Part shown: piece after piece, positions 1 to 8,151 of the stretch
Layout of the letters: every line of letters starts with the position of its first letter
How positions within the stretch are numbered: position 1 is the first letter of the stretch
Origin: Glycomyces albidus
GTDB taxonomy: Bacteria; Actinomycetota; Actinomycetes; Mycobacteriales; Micromonosporaceae
Reading direction: 5' to 3'
Assembly: GCF_009451885.1 (NCBI RefSeq)
Contig: NZ_WIAO01000003.1
Location: 186,001 to 250,000 of the forward strand
DNA: 64,000 nt
Translations under genes and position numbers: made by a program
Notes under the pieces: generated by a model
The model's database searches: none
What the model saw: the letters and a program-made list of their open reading frames with translations, nothing else
Told to the model about the DNA's origin: nothing

Positions 1-145
1 CGAGCACGTCTGGCCCGCCCTCGACACCGGCGACATCAAACCGGTCGTCACCACTCGCCTCCCGCTCACCGACGCCGCCGAAGCCCACCGCCTCATGGCC
101 GCCGGAGGCCACTTCGGCAAGATCGTCCTCACCGCGAAGTCCTGA
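1..145 (+). CDS. C-terminal end of an MDR-family (zinc/quinone) oxidoreductase, 5' part outside the window
   Basis: Reading from base 2, the last 47 codons run to a TGA at 143-145. The tail contains LTDAAEAHRLMAAGGHFGKI, the typical end of medium-chain dehydrogenase/quinone oxidoreductase proteins, in which the A-H-x-x-M segment and the G-K-I-V strand close the NAD(P)-binding half. The substrate cannot be told from this piece. After the stop, bases 146-289 contain no convincing gene; a CTCCCAGG/CCTGGGAG pair (147-154 and about 205-212) could form a loose stem, but I would not call it a terminator. Confidence 0.7.
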   Translation, partial: EHVWPALDTGDIKPVVTTRLPLTDAAEAHRLMAAGGHFGKIVLTAKS

Positions 146-289
146 TCTCCCAGGAAGCCTGCGAGGTCGACGCTCAAGGCTCCTCTCCGTTGCGAGGAAC
201 CCTGGGAGCAGCCCCGAGCGTGTCGGACCCGCCGGGCACTCTTGGATCCGGGGGCGCCTGCGAATGCCCGATTCGCGGAGAAACGCCGA

Positions 290-336
290 GACGCGCCGCC
301 GCCGGGCCCCGAATCGGGGCCCGGCGGCGGCGCGTC
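290..336 (-). terminator. Perfect 23-bp inverted repeat ending the merR operon
   Basis: Bases 290-312 are exactly the reverse complement of 314-336, with one base between them. The stem is almost entirely G and C. Read on the minus strand it lies 20 bases after the stop of the cysteine-rich peptide gene and is followed by a short T run (GGCGTTT). It fits an intrinsic terminator for the merR transcript. Confidence 0.75.
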
Positions 337-356
337 TTCAGGTACTCCGTTCCCGG

Positions 357-443
357 CTACGTCTCGCAGCAGCCGTGGCAGCAGTCCGCGCCCGCACACT
401 GGCACGCGTCGTCGTTGCAGCAGTTGCAGCACTCGTCGCTCAC
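357..443 (-). CDS. 28-residue cysteine-rich, metallothionein-like peptide coupled to merR
   Basis: Too short for most gene callers. It encodes 28 residues starting [16 protein letters not shown], with ten cysteines (5, 6, 8, 9, 14, 16, 21, 22, 25, 26) and one histidine (23): four CC pairs plus a CxC. The GTG start overlaps the merR stop as GTGA (443-440). A GGAGG sits nine bases upstream, inside the merR 3' end. A perfect hairpin follows 20 bases after the stop. The cysteine density and pairing, plus the MerR partner, suggest a metal-chelating peptide similar in role to actinobacterial MymT, though much shorter. That function is inferred; I know of no named family with this exact pattern. A GTG two codons upstream is possible but lies too close to the ribosome site. 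Confidence 0.7.
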   Translation of the reverse strand: MSDECCNCCNDDACQCAGADCCHGCCET

Positions 444-877
444 TCGCACTCACCTCCATCCCGAACCCCGGGCGGACACCAGTTCTCCGGCAGCGGCCCG
501 CCGCCGCAGCCGCCCGACTCGACCGCGCCCAGCATCGCCGTGAGCTGCGACCGCAGTCCCTCCAGCCGCGCGATCTCCGCCGACACCTCCGCGATCCGCC
601 GCTCCAGGTGCGACCCGGCCGGCTCGCACGGGCACGCGCCCGTGTCGCGCACCGACAGCAGGTCGGCGATGTCCGACAGGCGCAGGCCCGCGCGCTGGCA
701 GGCCCGGATGAACCGGGCGCGGTCGAGCTCGGCCGTCCCGTACCGGCGGTACCCGGCGGCGCTGCGCTCGGGCGCGGGGAACAGGCCCTCGCGCTCCCAG
801 TGGCGGATGGCATCGGTGGTCACGCCCGCCGCCTCGGCGAGCCGGCCCACGGTCAACGGTGCTGTCGCGGTCGTCAT
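440..877 (-). CDS. MerR-family heavy-metal-responsive transcriptional regulator
   Basis: 145 residues. The N-terminal winged helix-turn-helix is recognisable ([20 protein letters not shown], then G-L-F-P-A-P-x-R and GYRRY), followed by a dimerisation helix at about 88-115. Cysteines lie at 60, 82, 84, 124, 134 and 144. The C82-P-C84 segment and the C-terminal cysteines fall where ZntR- and CueR-like proteins bind metal. MerR proteins of this kind untwist their own promoter when metal binds. The ATG at 877 was chosen because a -10 box ends six bases before it and an operator dyad lies just behind; the gene would be leaderless. It is translationally coupled to the cysteine-rich peptide by a four-base overlap. 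The metal (zinc, copper or other) cannot be read from the sequence. Confidence 0.9.
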   Translation of the reverse strand: MTTATAPLTVGRLAEAAGVTTDAIRHWEREGLFPAPERSAAGYRRYGTAELDRARFIRACQRAGLRLSDIADLLSVRDTGACPCEPAGSHLERRIAEVSAEIARLEGLRSQLTAMLGAVESGGCGGGPLPENWCPPGVRDGGECE

Positions 878-883
878 GCACCG

Positions 884-915
884 ACCGTAAACCCTGGTGC
901 CGGGACCAAGGTCAA
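884..915 (-). promoter_or_regulatory. MerR-type promoter with long spacer and operator dyad
   Basis: On the minus strand, TTGACC (915-910) is followed after 20 bases by TACGGT (889-884), or after 19 bases by TTACGG. The spacer region holds an imperfect dyad, ACCTTGGT (912-905) and ACCAGGGT (898-891), with one mismatch. Over-long 19-20 bp spacers carrying a dyad are the hallmark of MerR-controlled promoters. The -10 box ends six bases before the merR ATG, so the mRNA should be leaderless. Confidence 0.75.
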
Positions 916-1048
916 GTCCGGGCGGGGAGTTTCCCCGGACACGCCTCACGCCCCGGTAATGGGCTCGAACCGGCGGCCGGGCGGCGACTACCATGGACCC
1001 GAACGTCAAGCGCCGGCCCTTCGACCGGCCCATTCACTGAGGAGAACC

Positions 1049-3061
1049 GTGGCTTCCGCAGCACCGAAACAGAGTCCAGGCGTCGTCGAACCCCTCTGGG
1101 TGACGGCTGGCACTACCGGTGCCGACGCGGTGGCCGAAGCCGGCCTCCCCGTCCACGGGCCGAACGCCGTCGTCGTCCTCCGCGACGCCGAAGGGCGGCT
1201 CCGCGACCTCTCGTGGGCCCCCGAGACCGACACCAAGGTCGAACCCGTCCCGCTCGACAGCCCCGACGGGCTCAACGTGCTGCGCCACTCGGCCGCGCAC
1301 GTCATGGCCCAGGCCGTCCAGGAGCTCCACGAGGCCAAGCTCGGCATCGGCCCGCCCATCACCGACGGGTTCTACTACGACTTCGACGTCGCCGAGCCGT
1401 TCAACCCGGACGACCTCAAGGCCATCGAGAAGCGCATGCTCCAGATCATCAAGCAGGGGCAGACCTTCCACCGCCGCAAGTACGCCTCCCTCGACGAGGC
1501 CCGCGCCGAGCTCGCGAACGAGCCGTACAAGCTCGAACTCATCGAGACCAAGGGCGAGGGCACCGACGCCGACGAGATCATGGAGGTCGGCGGCGGCGAA
1601 CTCACCGCCTACGACAACCGCGACCGCACCGGCGCGACCGTCTGGTCCGATCTCTGCCGGGGCCCGCACCTGCCCTCGACCAAGCTCATCGGCGCCGTCA
1701 AGCTCATGCGCTCGGCGGCCGCGTACTGGATGGGCTCGGAGAAGAACCCGCAGCTCCAGCGCATCTACGGCACCGCCTGGCCCACCGTCCAGGACCAGAA
1801 GGACTACCTCGCGCGCCTCGCCGAGGCCGAGAAGCGCGACCACCGCAAGCTCGGGCAGCAGCTCGACCTGTTCTCCTTCCCCGACGAGCTCGGCTCCGGG
1901 CTCCCGGTGTTCCACCCCAAGGGCGGCATCATCCGGTACGAGATGGAGTCCTACCTGCGCCAGAAGCAGCAGGAAGCGGGGTACGAGCTGGTCAACACCC
2001 CGCACATCACCAAGGAGCACCTGTTCCACACCTCGGGGCACCTGCCGTACTACGCGGACACCATGTTCCCGCCGATGGAGCTCGAGGGCGCGAACTACTA
2101 CCTCAAGGCCATGAACTGCCCGATGCACAACCTGATCTTCCGCTCGCGCGGGCGCTCCTACCGGGAGCTGCCGCTGCGCCTGTCGGAGTTCGGGTCGGTG
2201 TACCGGTACGAGAAGTCCGGCGTGGTCCACGGCCTCACCCGCGTCCGCGGCCTCACCATGGACGACGCGCACATCTACTGCACCGAGGAGCAGGCCCCCG
2301 GCGAGATCAAAAGCCTGCTCCAGTTCGTGCTCTCGCTGCTGCGCGACTACGGCCTCAACGACTTCTACCTCGAACTGTCCACCAAGGACGACTCGCCGAA
2401 GTTCATCGGCGACGACGCCCTCTGGGAGTCGGCGATCGCGACCCTGCGCCAGGTCGCCGAGGAGTCCGGGCTCGACCTCGTCCCCGACCCGGGCGGGGCG
2501 GCCTTCTACGGGCCGAAGATCTCCGTCCAGGCCAAGGACGCGATCGGCCGCACCTGGCAGATGTCGACCATCCAGCTCGACTTCAACCAGCCGGCCCGCT
2601 TCAACCTGGAGTACTCCGCGGCCGACGGCACCCGCAAGCAGCCGGTCATGATCCACCGCGCCCTCTTCGGCTCGATCGAGCGCTTCTTCGGCGTCCTCAC
2701 CGAGCACTACGCGGGCGCGTTCCCGGCCTGGCTCGCGCCGGTCCAGGCCGTCGGCATCCCCGTCCGCGACGAGAACGCCGACTACCTGGAAGGCTTCTTC
2801 GCGCGCCTCCGCGCCGAGGGCGTCCGCGCCGAGGTCGACCACTCGGACGACCGCATGCAGAAGAAGGTCCGCAACGCCCAGCTCCAGAAGATCCCGTTCA
2901 TGATCATCGCCGGCGACGACGACCAGAACGCTGCCACCGTCTCCTTCCGCTACCGCGACGGCTCCCAGCGCAACGGCGTCCCCGCCGACGAGGCGGTCGC
3001 CCACGTCACCGAGGTGATCCGCTCCCGCGTGAACGAAGGCCCGTCCGCAGCCGAGCAGTAG
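1049..3061 (+). CDS. thrS: Threonyl-tRNA synthetase
   Basis: 670 residues; charges tRNA-Thr with threonine in the cytoplasm. Visible in order are the editing domain with [11 protein letters not shown] and GFYYDFD, a later CRGPH that completes its metal-like pocket, class II motif 1 around the FHPKGG segment, the catalytic-site MNCPMHN cysteine, motif 2 ([13 protein letters not shown]), motif 3 near [15 protein letters not shown], and the C-terminal anticodon-binding domain. The GTG at 1049 follows GAGGAGAA by a few bases. A plausible -10 (TACCAT, 989-994) gives a leader of about 48 bases, with no T-box seen. It heads the same block as in mycobacteria (thrS, HIT, pgsA, patA, pimA), but here several genes are inserted between it and the HIT gene. 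Confidence 0.97.
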   Translation: MASAAPKQSPGVVEPLWVTAGTTGADAVAEAGLPVHGPNAVVVLRDAEGRLRDLSWAPETDTKVEPVPLDSPDGLNVLRHSAAHVMAQAVQELHEAKLGIGPPITDGFYYDFDVAEPFNPDDLKAIEKRMLQIIKQGQTFHRRKYASLDEARAELANEPYKLELIETKGEGTDADEIMEVGGGELTAYDNRDRTGATVWSDLCRGPHLPSTKLIGAVKLMRSAAAYWMGSEKNPQLQRIYGTAWPTVQDQKDYLARLAEAEKRDHRKLGQQLDLFSFPDELGSGLPVFHPKGGIIRYEMESYLRQKQQEAGYELVNTPHITKEHLFHTSGHLPYYADTMFPPMELEGANYYLKAMNCPMHNLIFRSRGRSYRELPLRLSEFGSVYRYEKSGVVHGLTRVRGLTMDDAHIYCTEEQAPGEIKSLLQFVLSLLRDYGLNDFYLELSTKDDSPKFIGDDALWESAIATLRQVAEESGLDLVPDPGGAAFYGPKISVQAKDAIGRTWQMSTIQLDFNQPARFNLEYSAADGTRKQPVMIHRALFGSIERFFGVLTEHYAGAFPAWLAPVQAVGIPVRDENADYLEGFFARLRAEGVRAEVDHSDDRMQKKVRNAQLQKIPFMIIAGDDDQNAATVSFRYRDGSQRNGVPADEAVAHVTEVIRSRVNEGPSAAEQ

Positions 3062-3108
3062 GAGAACGCCGGGTGTCGCCAATGCGACACCAAGGCCGCA
3101 CGGCCCAC

Positions 3109-3153
3109 GGCAAGGAGCGCGACCGACCGGTTCGGTTGCGCTCCTTGCCTTTT
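3109..3153 (+). terminator. Terminator after thrS
   Basis: An 18-bp stem (3109-3126 with 3132-3149) has one G-U pair, a five-base loop, and then TTTT. It is a classic intrinsic terminator 48 bases after the thrS stop. Confidence 0.85.
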
Positions 3154-3291
3154 CGTCGCAGATGTCGCCTCTGCGCGCCTCCCCGCCGCCGACTACGCGG
3201 ACCGCCGAACTCTGGCACTCTGAGTCATGACGGCCCGCGCCAGGCGGCCGCAGTGTCCGATCCCCAAGGGCGCGAAGGGAGTGCGGCTTCC

Positions 3292-4077
3292 GTGAACATC
3301 GATTTCGGACAGCTCATGGCGAGATGGGCCAAGCGCGCCCTGTACGTCGGGCTGATCATCGGCACCCCGATCGTCGCGATCGCGGCCCTGCTCAACCAGC
3401 TCTTCTTCAGCCTCGCGCTGGCCGTCCCGCTGCTGCTCGTCGCCAACGCCTACACGCTGGCGGCCCTGGAGCAGGTGCGCCGCCGCTTCGACGACGTCGA
3501 CCGCCTCCGCGAGGAGGTCCGCCACTTCGGCTCCAACAACTCGCGGATCTACCGCAACGACACCGACTTCTACGCCGACGTGCGCATGTCCGTCGCGAAG
3601 GCCCGCGAATCGGTGTGGGTCAGCTACATCCGCCAGTTCCGCGAGAACGCGCCCCGCATCGAGCTCGAGCGCCACCTCGAAGCCTGCTTCGAGTGGGCCA
3701 GGCGCGACTCGCGGCACGTCTTCCGGCGCATCATGTCGAGCGGCACCGCCGCCGAGGTGATGACCACCGGCCGCCGCTTCGACGAGCAGCAGCTCGAGTA
3801 CGTCAAGGCCGCCGAGGACCAGGGCTTCAACTACCTCGCGAAGGTGCTGACCTGGGCGCCGATGCACCACACCGACTCCTACAGCATGATCCTCATCGAC
3901 GACGAGGAGTTCTACTTCGTCCTCTCCGGGGCCGAGGACGAGTTCTGGGCGCTCCACGTCAACTCCCGCAACCTCGCGGCCGGCCCCCTCCGCGACCGCT
4001 TCAACGACCTCTGGCGCGAGGCGCACAGCCTCCGCGACCACTGCGAGGGCCGCTGCGACTGCGTCCCGGAGCGCTGA
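3292..4077 (+). CDS. Membrane-anchored protein of unknown function, possibly with a PLD-like fold
   Basis: 261 residues from a GTG at 3292; another in-frame GTG lies at 3253. Two close hydrophobic helices (about residues 15-33 and 36-55) form an N-terminal hairpin. The rest is a soluble, presumably cytoplasmic domain beginning near VRRRFDDVDRLREEV. Its end (HVNSRNLAAGPLRDRFNDLW) resembles the closing segment of phospholipase-D-like sensor domains, but no HKD catalytic motif is present, so enzymatic activity is doubtful. That fold assignment is a weak inference. The C-terminus carries three cysteines (HCEGRCDC). It stands alone after the thrS terminator. Confidence 0.75.
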   Translation: MNIDFGQLMARWAKRALYVGLIIGTPIVAIAALLNQLFFSLALAVPLLLVANAYTLAALEQVRRRFDDVDRLREEVRHFGSNNSRIYRNDTDFYADVRMSVAKARESVWVSYIRQFRENAPRIELERHLEACFEWARRDSRHVFRRIMSSGTAAEVMTTGRRFDEQQLEYVKAAEDQGFNYLAKVLTWAPMHHTDSYSMILIDDEEFYFVLSGAEDEFWALHVNSRNLAAGPLRDRFNDLWREAHSLRDHCEGRCDCVPER

Positions 4078-4082
4078 CGGTG

Positions 4083-4301
4083 CTAACCCGGGAAGTCGTA
4101 GACGCTCCGCTGGTCGAGGTCGATCGCGACCTCGGCGATGGTGGCGAAATCGTTGTCGTCATGAAGCATGACGAGTCCGTGGTGCGCTGCGGTGGCAGCG
4201 ATGATGAGATCGATCGCAGACGGGGCGGTATGACAGCCTTTGGACATCAGGCGATGCTGTGTCGCCTCGACCCATCGCGATGCGGACTTCGGCACCGGCA
4301 C
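4083..4301 (-). pseudogene. Remnant of a VapC-type PIN-domain toxin (C-terminal half only)
   Basis: The 72 codons match the second half of VapC RNases: helix WVEATQHRL, then SAIDLIIAATAAHHGLVMLH, then DDNDFATIA, which carry the conserved aspartates of the PIN fold. The N-terminal part with the first catalytic aspartate (usually ...LLDTS...) is missing. Upstream in the same frame a TGA appears about 30 bases before the apparent start, so no full-length version exists here. No antitoxin gene lies beside it. It ends five bases from the convergent membrane-protein gene. I read it as a decayed toxin-antitoxin locus. Confidence 0.6.
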
Positions 4302-4334
4302 GTTCGGAGTGATTCTTATATAAGATCACATGGT

Positions 4335-5828
4335 TCAGTCCTTGCCCGTCTCGCCGAGCCACCGGGCGAGCCGTCCCGCCCGTGCGAGGGCCGTCAGCCG
4401 CTGCTCGGTCGCCTCGCGGAGCTTCGGGGTCGTCACGACGATGAGCTGGTCGCCCGAGCGGAGCCGGTCGGCCTTCGCGGGGACGAAGAGGCGGTCGACG
4501 CGGACGATGCCGGCGATCGCCGAGCCTTCCGGCAGACGCAGCTCGAAGATCCGGATGCCCGCGAGACCGGACTTCTTGGGCACGGTGATCGTGAGGACCT
4601 CGCCGTCGACCGCGTCGAGCGGCGCCGTCTCGATGTCGACCTCCTGGACCATGCTCGCCTGCGTCAGGCCCAGGCGCTTCGCCACCCACGGCAGCGTCGG
4701 GCCCTGGAACAGCGTGAACACCACCACGAGGATGAACACCAGGTCCCACAGCGACTGCGCGCCCGGCATCTGCTCCGAGCGCGGGATCGTCGCGAAGACG
4801 ATCGGAACCGCGCCGCGCAGTCCCGCCCACGACAGGAGCGTCTTCTCCTTGGCGGAGAACCGGAACGGGACGAGCGACAGCCACACCGACACCGGCCGGG
4901 CCACCAGTGTCAGGACCGCGCCGAGGATCAGGGCCGGGACGAGCATGTGGATCAGGTTGTCCGGGGACGCCAGCAGCCCCAGCATCACGAACATGCCGAG
5001 CTGCGCCACCCAGCCGAGCCCGCTCGCGAACGACTGCGTCGCGGCCCGGTGCGGCAGGCGCGAGTTCCCCAGCACCAGCGCCGCCAGGTACGCGGCGATG
5101 AACCCCGAGGCGTGCAGCGTCCCGGCCGCCGCGAACGCGGCCATGCCGAGGCTGAACACCGCCATCGGGTACAGCCCCGACACCGGCAGCGCGAGCCGCC
5201 GCAGCAGCCACGCCCCGCCCGCGCCCACCGCCAGCCCGATCACCGAGCCCGCGGCCAGCTCCCACACCAGCAGCCCCAGCAGCTCCCACGTGCTCGGCAG
5301 CCCTTCGGCCGCCGAGAACGCCAGCACCAGGATCACCGCCGGCGCGTCGTTGAAGCCCGACTCCGCCTCCAGGGTTCCGCTGAGCCGCTTGGAGAGGCCG
5401 ACGCCGCGCAGCTCCGAGAACACCGCGGCCGCGTCCGTCGACGCCAGGACCGCGCCCATGACCAGCGAGGTCTGCCAGTCGAAGCCGAGCAGGTAGTGCG
5501 CGCCCATGGCGGTGACCGTGACCGAGAAGCCGACGCCGGCCGTCGCGAGCATCGACGCCGGCGCGAGCTGCCCCGAGATCGCGCGCCAGCGCGTCGACAG
5601 GCCGCCCTCGATGAGGATCAGGGCGAGCGCGAACGTGCCGATGACCTGCGCCAGCTCGAAGTCCTCGAACGGGATGCCGACGCCGTCCTCGCCGAGGATC
5701 ATGCCGGCCGCCAGGAACACCAGGAGCGCGGGGAGCCCGAGCCGGTGGGTCGCGCGGATCGCGGCGATGGAGACGAGCACGGTGACGCAGCCGATGAGCA
5801 CTGCGAGGTACAGCCCGGTCAACGTCAC
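4335..5828 (-). CDS. CPA1-family cation/proton antiporter with C-terminal TrkA-C domain
   Basis: 497 residues with about 12 membrane helices. The Na+/H+ exchanger core is clear: LPALLVFLAAGMILGEDGVG, GLSTRWR, and ASTDAAAVFSELRGVG with ESGFNDAPAV, which carry the paired acidic ion-binding residues. After about residue 390 a hydrophilic RCK_C/TrkA-C domain follows (ITVPKKSGLAGIRIFELRLP), as in NhaP2/CvrA potassium/proton antiporters. It should export K+ or Na+ in exchange for protons at the cytoplasmic membrane. The start ATG at 5828 is about 70 bases from the divergent HIT-gene promoter. Confidence 0.9.
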   Translation of the reverse strand: MTLTGLYLAVLIGCVTVLVSIAAIRATHRLGLPALLVFLAAGMILGEDGVGIPFEDFELAQVIGTFALALILIEGGLSTRWRAISGQLAPASMLATAGVGFSVTVTAMGAHYLLGFDWQTSLVMGAVLASTDAAAVFSELRGVGLSKRLSGTLEAESGFNDAPAVILVLAFSAAEGLPSTWELLGLLVWELAAGSVIGLAVGAGGAWLLRRLALPVSGLYPMAVFSLGMAAFAAAGTLHASGFIAAYLAALVLGNSRLPHRAATQSFASGLGWVAQLGMFVMLGLLASPDNLIHMLVPALILGAVLTLVARPVSVWLSLVPFRFSAKEKTLLSWAGLRGAVPIVFATIPRSEQMPGAQSLWDLVFILVVVFTLFQGPTLPWVAKRLGLTQASMVQEVDIETAPLDAVDGEVLTITVPKKSGLAGIRIFELRLPEGSAIAGIVRVDRLFVPAKADRLRSGDQLIVVTTPKLREATEQRLTALARAGRLARWLGETGKD

Positions 5829-5897
5829 GTCCGGAGCTTATCCGAGGTGGAGTGTCCTGGGGATTTCGTCGCGTTACCGGTTCCGTGCCCGGTGGCC

Positions 5898-5903
5898 TAG
5901 GAT
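5898..5903 (+). promoter_or_regulatory. Leaderless promoter -10 box of the HIT gene
   Basis: TAGGAT ends six bases before the GTG at 5910, so transcription would start at or next to the start codon. No Shine-Dalgarno sequence is present. Confidence 0.6.
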
Positions 5904-5909
5904 CGTTGC

Positions 5910-6449
5910 GTGGAAGAGCGCGAAGGCGTCGGCGTCTCCGACGGGTACGAGCGGCTGTGGACGCCGCACCGCATGGCCTACATCCAAGGTGAGGGCAAGC
6001 CGACCGGCGACGACGCCGACATCGAGGGCTGCCCGTTCTGCGAGATCCCCAAGCTCGGCGACCGCGACGGGAACATCGTCGCCCGCGGCCAGACCATGTT
6101 CGTCGTGCTCAACAAGTACCCCTACAACTCCGGCCACCTCATGGTCGTCCCCTTCCGCCACGTCCCCGACTACACCGACCTGGACGCCGACGAGGTCGCG
6201 GAGATGGGCTCGCTGACGCAGCGGGTCATGACCGTCCTGCGGTCGGCGATGGGCGCGCACGGGTTCAACATCGGCATGAACCAGGGCCAGGTCGCCGGCG
6301 CCGGGATCGCCGGCCACCTGCACCAGCACATCGTCCCGCGCTGGGGCGGGGACGCGAACTTCATGCCGATCATCGGCCGCACCAAGACCCTCCCGCAGTA
6401 CCTGACGGACACCCGTGACCAACTTGCGGCCGCATGGGAGCGGGTGTGA
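5910..6449 (+). CDS. HIT-family Ap4A phosphorylase/hydrolase-like protein
   Basis: 179 residues. The histidine triad H136-L-H138-Q-H140 sits in GIAGHLHQHIVPRW, and C41-P-F-C44 begins a probable zinc site. NKYPYNSGHLMVVPFRH is the typical HIT core. It is the orthologue by sequence and position of mycobacterial Rv2613c, reported to be a diadenosine tetraphosphate phosphorylase. It leads the cluster with pgsA, patA and pimA, separated from pgsA by about 110 bases. The GTG start is set by the adjacent -10 box. Confidence 0.92.
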   Translation: MEEREGVGVSDGYERLWTPHRMAYIQGEGKPTGDDADIEGCPFCEIPKLGDRDGNIVARGQTMFVVLNKYPYNSGHLMVVPFRHVPDYTDLDADEVAEMGSLTQRVMTVLRSAMGAHGFNIGMNQGQVAGAGIAGHLHQHIVPRWGGDANFMPIIGRTKTLPQYLTDTRDQLAAAWERV

Positions 6450-6561
6450 CCGGGCGGGCACTATTAGAGTCAAGGCATAGCCCCGCTCCGGTCGGCCGGC
6501 GCGGGCGCCGCACCCACTTGCCCGAACACCCACTTGGGCGCTGCCGAGAAACCAGGAGACC

Positions 6562-7191
6562 ATGGCGAAGTTCCTTCGTACCTCCGGCCGAGCCGGCGTT
6601 CGCCGCTACGTCGACGCCGCCGCGAGGCTCCTCATCCGCGTAGGCGTGTCCGCCAACGCCGTCACCCTCACCGGGACGGCGATCATCGTCGCCGCCTCCG
6701 TCGTCCTGCTCGCGCAGGGCCACCTGCTCGCGGGGCTCATCGTGGTGACGCTGTCCGCGTTCACCGACATGTTCGACGGTGCCATCGCCCGCGTCAACGG
6801 CACCACCAGCCGGTTCGGGGCGCTCCTCGACTCGACCTGCGACCGGCTCGCCGACGGCGCGATCTTCGCGAGCCTGGCCTACTTCCTCCTCGCCGACGAC
6901 CGGCCGCTCGGCTCCGCGCTCGCGCTGACGGCGCTGGTCGCCGGCCAGCTCGTCTCCTACGTGAAGGCCCGCTCCGAGAGCCTCGGCGCGGAGTGCAACG
7001 TCGGGATCGCCGAGCGCCCCGAGCGCCTGATCCTCGCGGCGGTCACGGTCCTCCTGGAGGTCCTCACCGTCCCGTTCGCGCTGGAGGCCGGCATGGGTCT
7101 GCTGGCGGTGATCTCGACGATCACGGTGGTCCAGCGCCTGCTCCACTCCCGCGCGGTGATGGCGGCGAGCGAGGAGCACGCCGATGCCTGA
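6562..7191 (+). CDS. pgsA: Phosphatidylinositol-phosphate synthase (CDP-alcohol phosphatidyltransferase)
   Basis: 209 residues and about six membrane helices. The full CDP-OH-P motif is present: D69xxD72G73xxA76R77, then G86xxxD90xxxD94. These aspartates hold the metals that activate CDP-diacylglycerol. In actinobacteria this enzyme joins inositol-1-phosphate to CDP-diacylglycerol to make phosphatidylinositol phosphate. A strong AGGAGA site precedes the ATG. It overlaps patA by eight bases (ATGCCTGA), so the two are co-translated. The following mannosyltransferase gene supports an inositol substrate over glycerol. Confidence 0.92.
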   Translation: MAKFLRTSGRAGVRRYVDAAARLLIRVGVSANAVTLTGTAIIVAASVVLLAQGHLLAGLIVVTLSAFTDMFDGAIARVNGTTSRFGALLDSTCDRLADGAIFASLAYFLLADDRPLGSALALTALVAGQLVSYVKARSESLGAECNVGIAERPERLILAAVTVLLEVLTVPFALEAGMGLLAVISTITVVQRLLHSRAVMAASEEHADA

Positions 7192-8074
7192 GCGCCTGAC
7201 CGAGCTGGCGTATCTGGCCGCCTGGCGCGGGGTGCGGCTCCTGCCCGAGTCCGCGGCGTACGGCCTGAGTCGGCGCTTCGCGGACCGGGCCGCGCGCAAG
7301 AACGGTCGGGGCGTGCGGCAGCTTCGCCGCAACCTGGCCCGGGTCGTCGGCGTCGAGCCGGACGAGGAGCTGGTGCGGCGGGCGATGCGCTCGTACGCCC
7401 GGTACTGGATCGAGGCGTTCCGGCTGCCGTCGATGGACGACGACCTGCTGCTGCGCCGGTTCGAGATGAACGGGTACGAGCCGGTCCACGAGCGCGCGCG
7501 GCAGGGCCTGGGCTCGATCGTGGCGCTGCCGCACTGCGGGAACTGGGACCTGGCCGGGGCCTGGGTGCCGCGGATCGCGAAGGACCCGTTGACGACCGTG
7601 GCCGAGCGCCTCAAGCCCGAAGGGGTGTACCGGCGGTTCCTGGAGTACCGGGAGTCGCTGGGGATGAACATCATCCCGACCTCCGGGGGCGACCGCAATC
7701 CCCAGGCGGCCCTTGGCGAAGCACTGGACGCCGGGCACGTGGTGGCGCTGGTGGCCGACCGCGACCTGGGCCGCTCGGGCACCGAGGTGAAGTTCTTCGG
7801 CGAGCCGACGACGTTCCCGTCGGGTCCGGCGCTGCTGGCGATCCGCAACCGGGTCGAGCTGTTCACGGCGATGATCCACTACGAGGAGGACCGGGCGGTC
7901 TGCCACATCACCGGGCCGGTCGACACCGGCACCGGGTCGCTGCGGGAGCGTGTGGCGTCGACGACCCAGCGCATGGCGGACGCGTTCGAGGAGGGCATCC
8001 GCGCTCACCCGGCGGACTGGCACATGCTCCAGCGGTTCTGGACCGCCGACTTCGCGCCGGCGCCGGCGCCGTGA
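7184..8074 (+). CDS. patA: Phosphatidylinositol mannoside acyltransferase
   Basis: 296 residues, of the lipid A acyltransferase (HtrB/LpxL) family. The catalytic HxxxxD is H117-C-G-N-W-D122, followed by LAGAWVPRIAKDPLT. It attaches a fatty acid to the mannose of PIM1/PIM2 on the inner face of the membrane. It overlaps pgsA by eight bases and precedes pimA by 77 bases, the same order as Rv2612c-Rv2611c-Rv2610c. No signal peptide is apparent, and the N-terminal hydrophobic stretch suggests peripheral membrane binding. Confidence 0.93.
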   Translation: MPERLTELAYLAAWRGVRLLPESAAYGLSRRFADRAARKNGRGVRQLRRNLARVVGVEPDEELVRRAMRSYARYWIEAFRLPSMDDDLLLRRFEMNGYEPVHERARQGLGSIVALPHCGNWDLAGAWVPRIAKDPLTTVAERLKPEGVYRRFLEYRESLGMNIIPTSGGDRNPQAALGEALDAGHVVALVADRDLGRSGTEVKFFGEPTTFPSGPALLAIRNRVELFTAMIHYEEDRAVCHITGPVDTGTGSLRERVASTTQRMADAFEEGIRAHPADWHMLQRFWTADFAPAPAP

Positions 8075-8151
8075 CGGGGGCACCGCCATGATGAGCGTCG
8101 CGTGCAGGGCTCCGTCGTGGACCGGGCCGTCGTGATGGAGGTGCACTCCTG

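Noticed and set aside
190-890. Long plus-strand frames opposite merR
   Set aside because: They are antisense to the clear MerR protein and have arginine/alanine-rich composition typical of shadow frames at high GC.
878-1048. Possible T-box leader upstream of thrS
   Set aside because: The leader from the likely promoter is only about 48 bases and lacks the T-box core sequence and a terminator.
1034-3082. 682-codon frame antisense to thrS
   Set aside because: It mirrors third-position GC bias of thrS, with Val/Gly/Leu/Asp-rich low-complexity content and no domain.
8075-8151. Short frame (16 codons) between patA and pimA
   Set aside because: Poor ribosome site, no conservation evidence, and the sequence looks like ordinary spacer.
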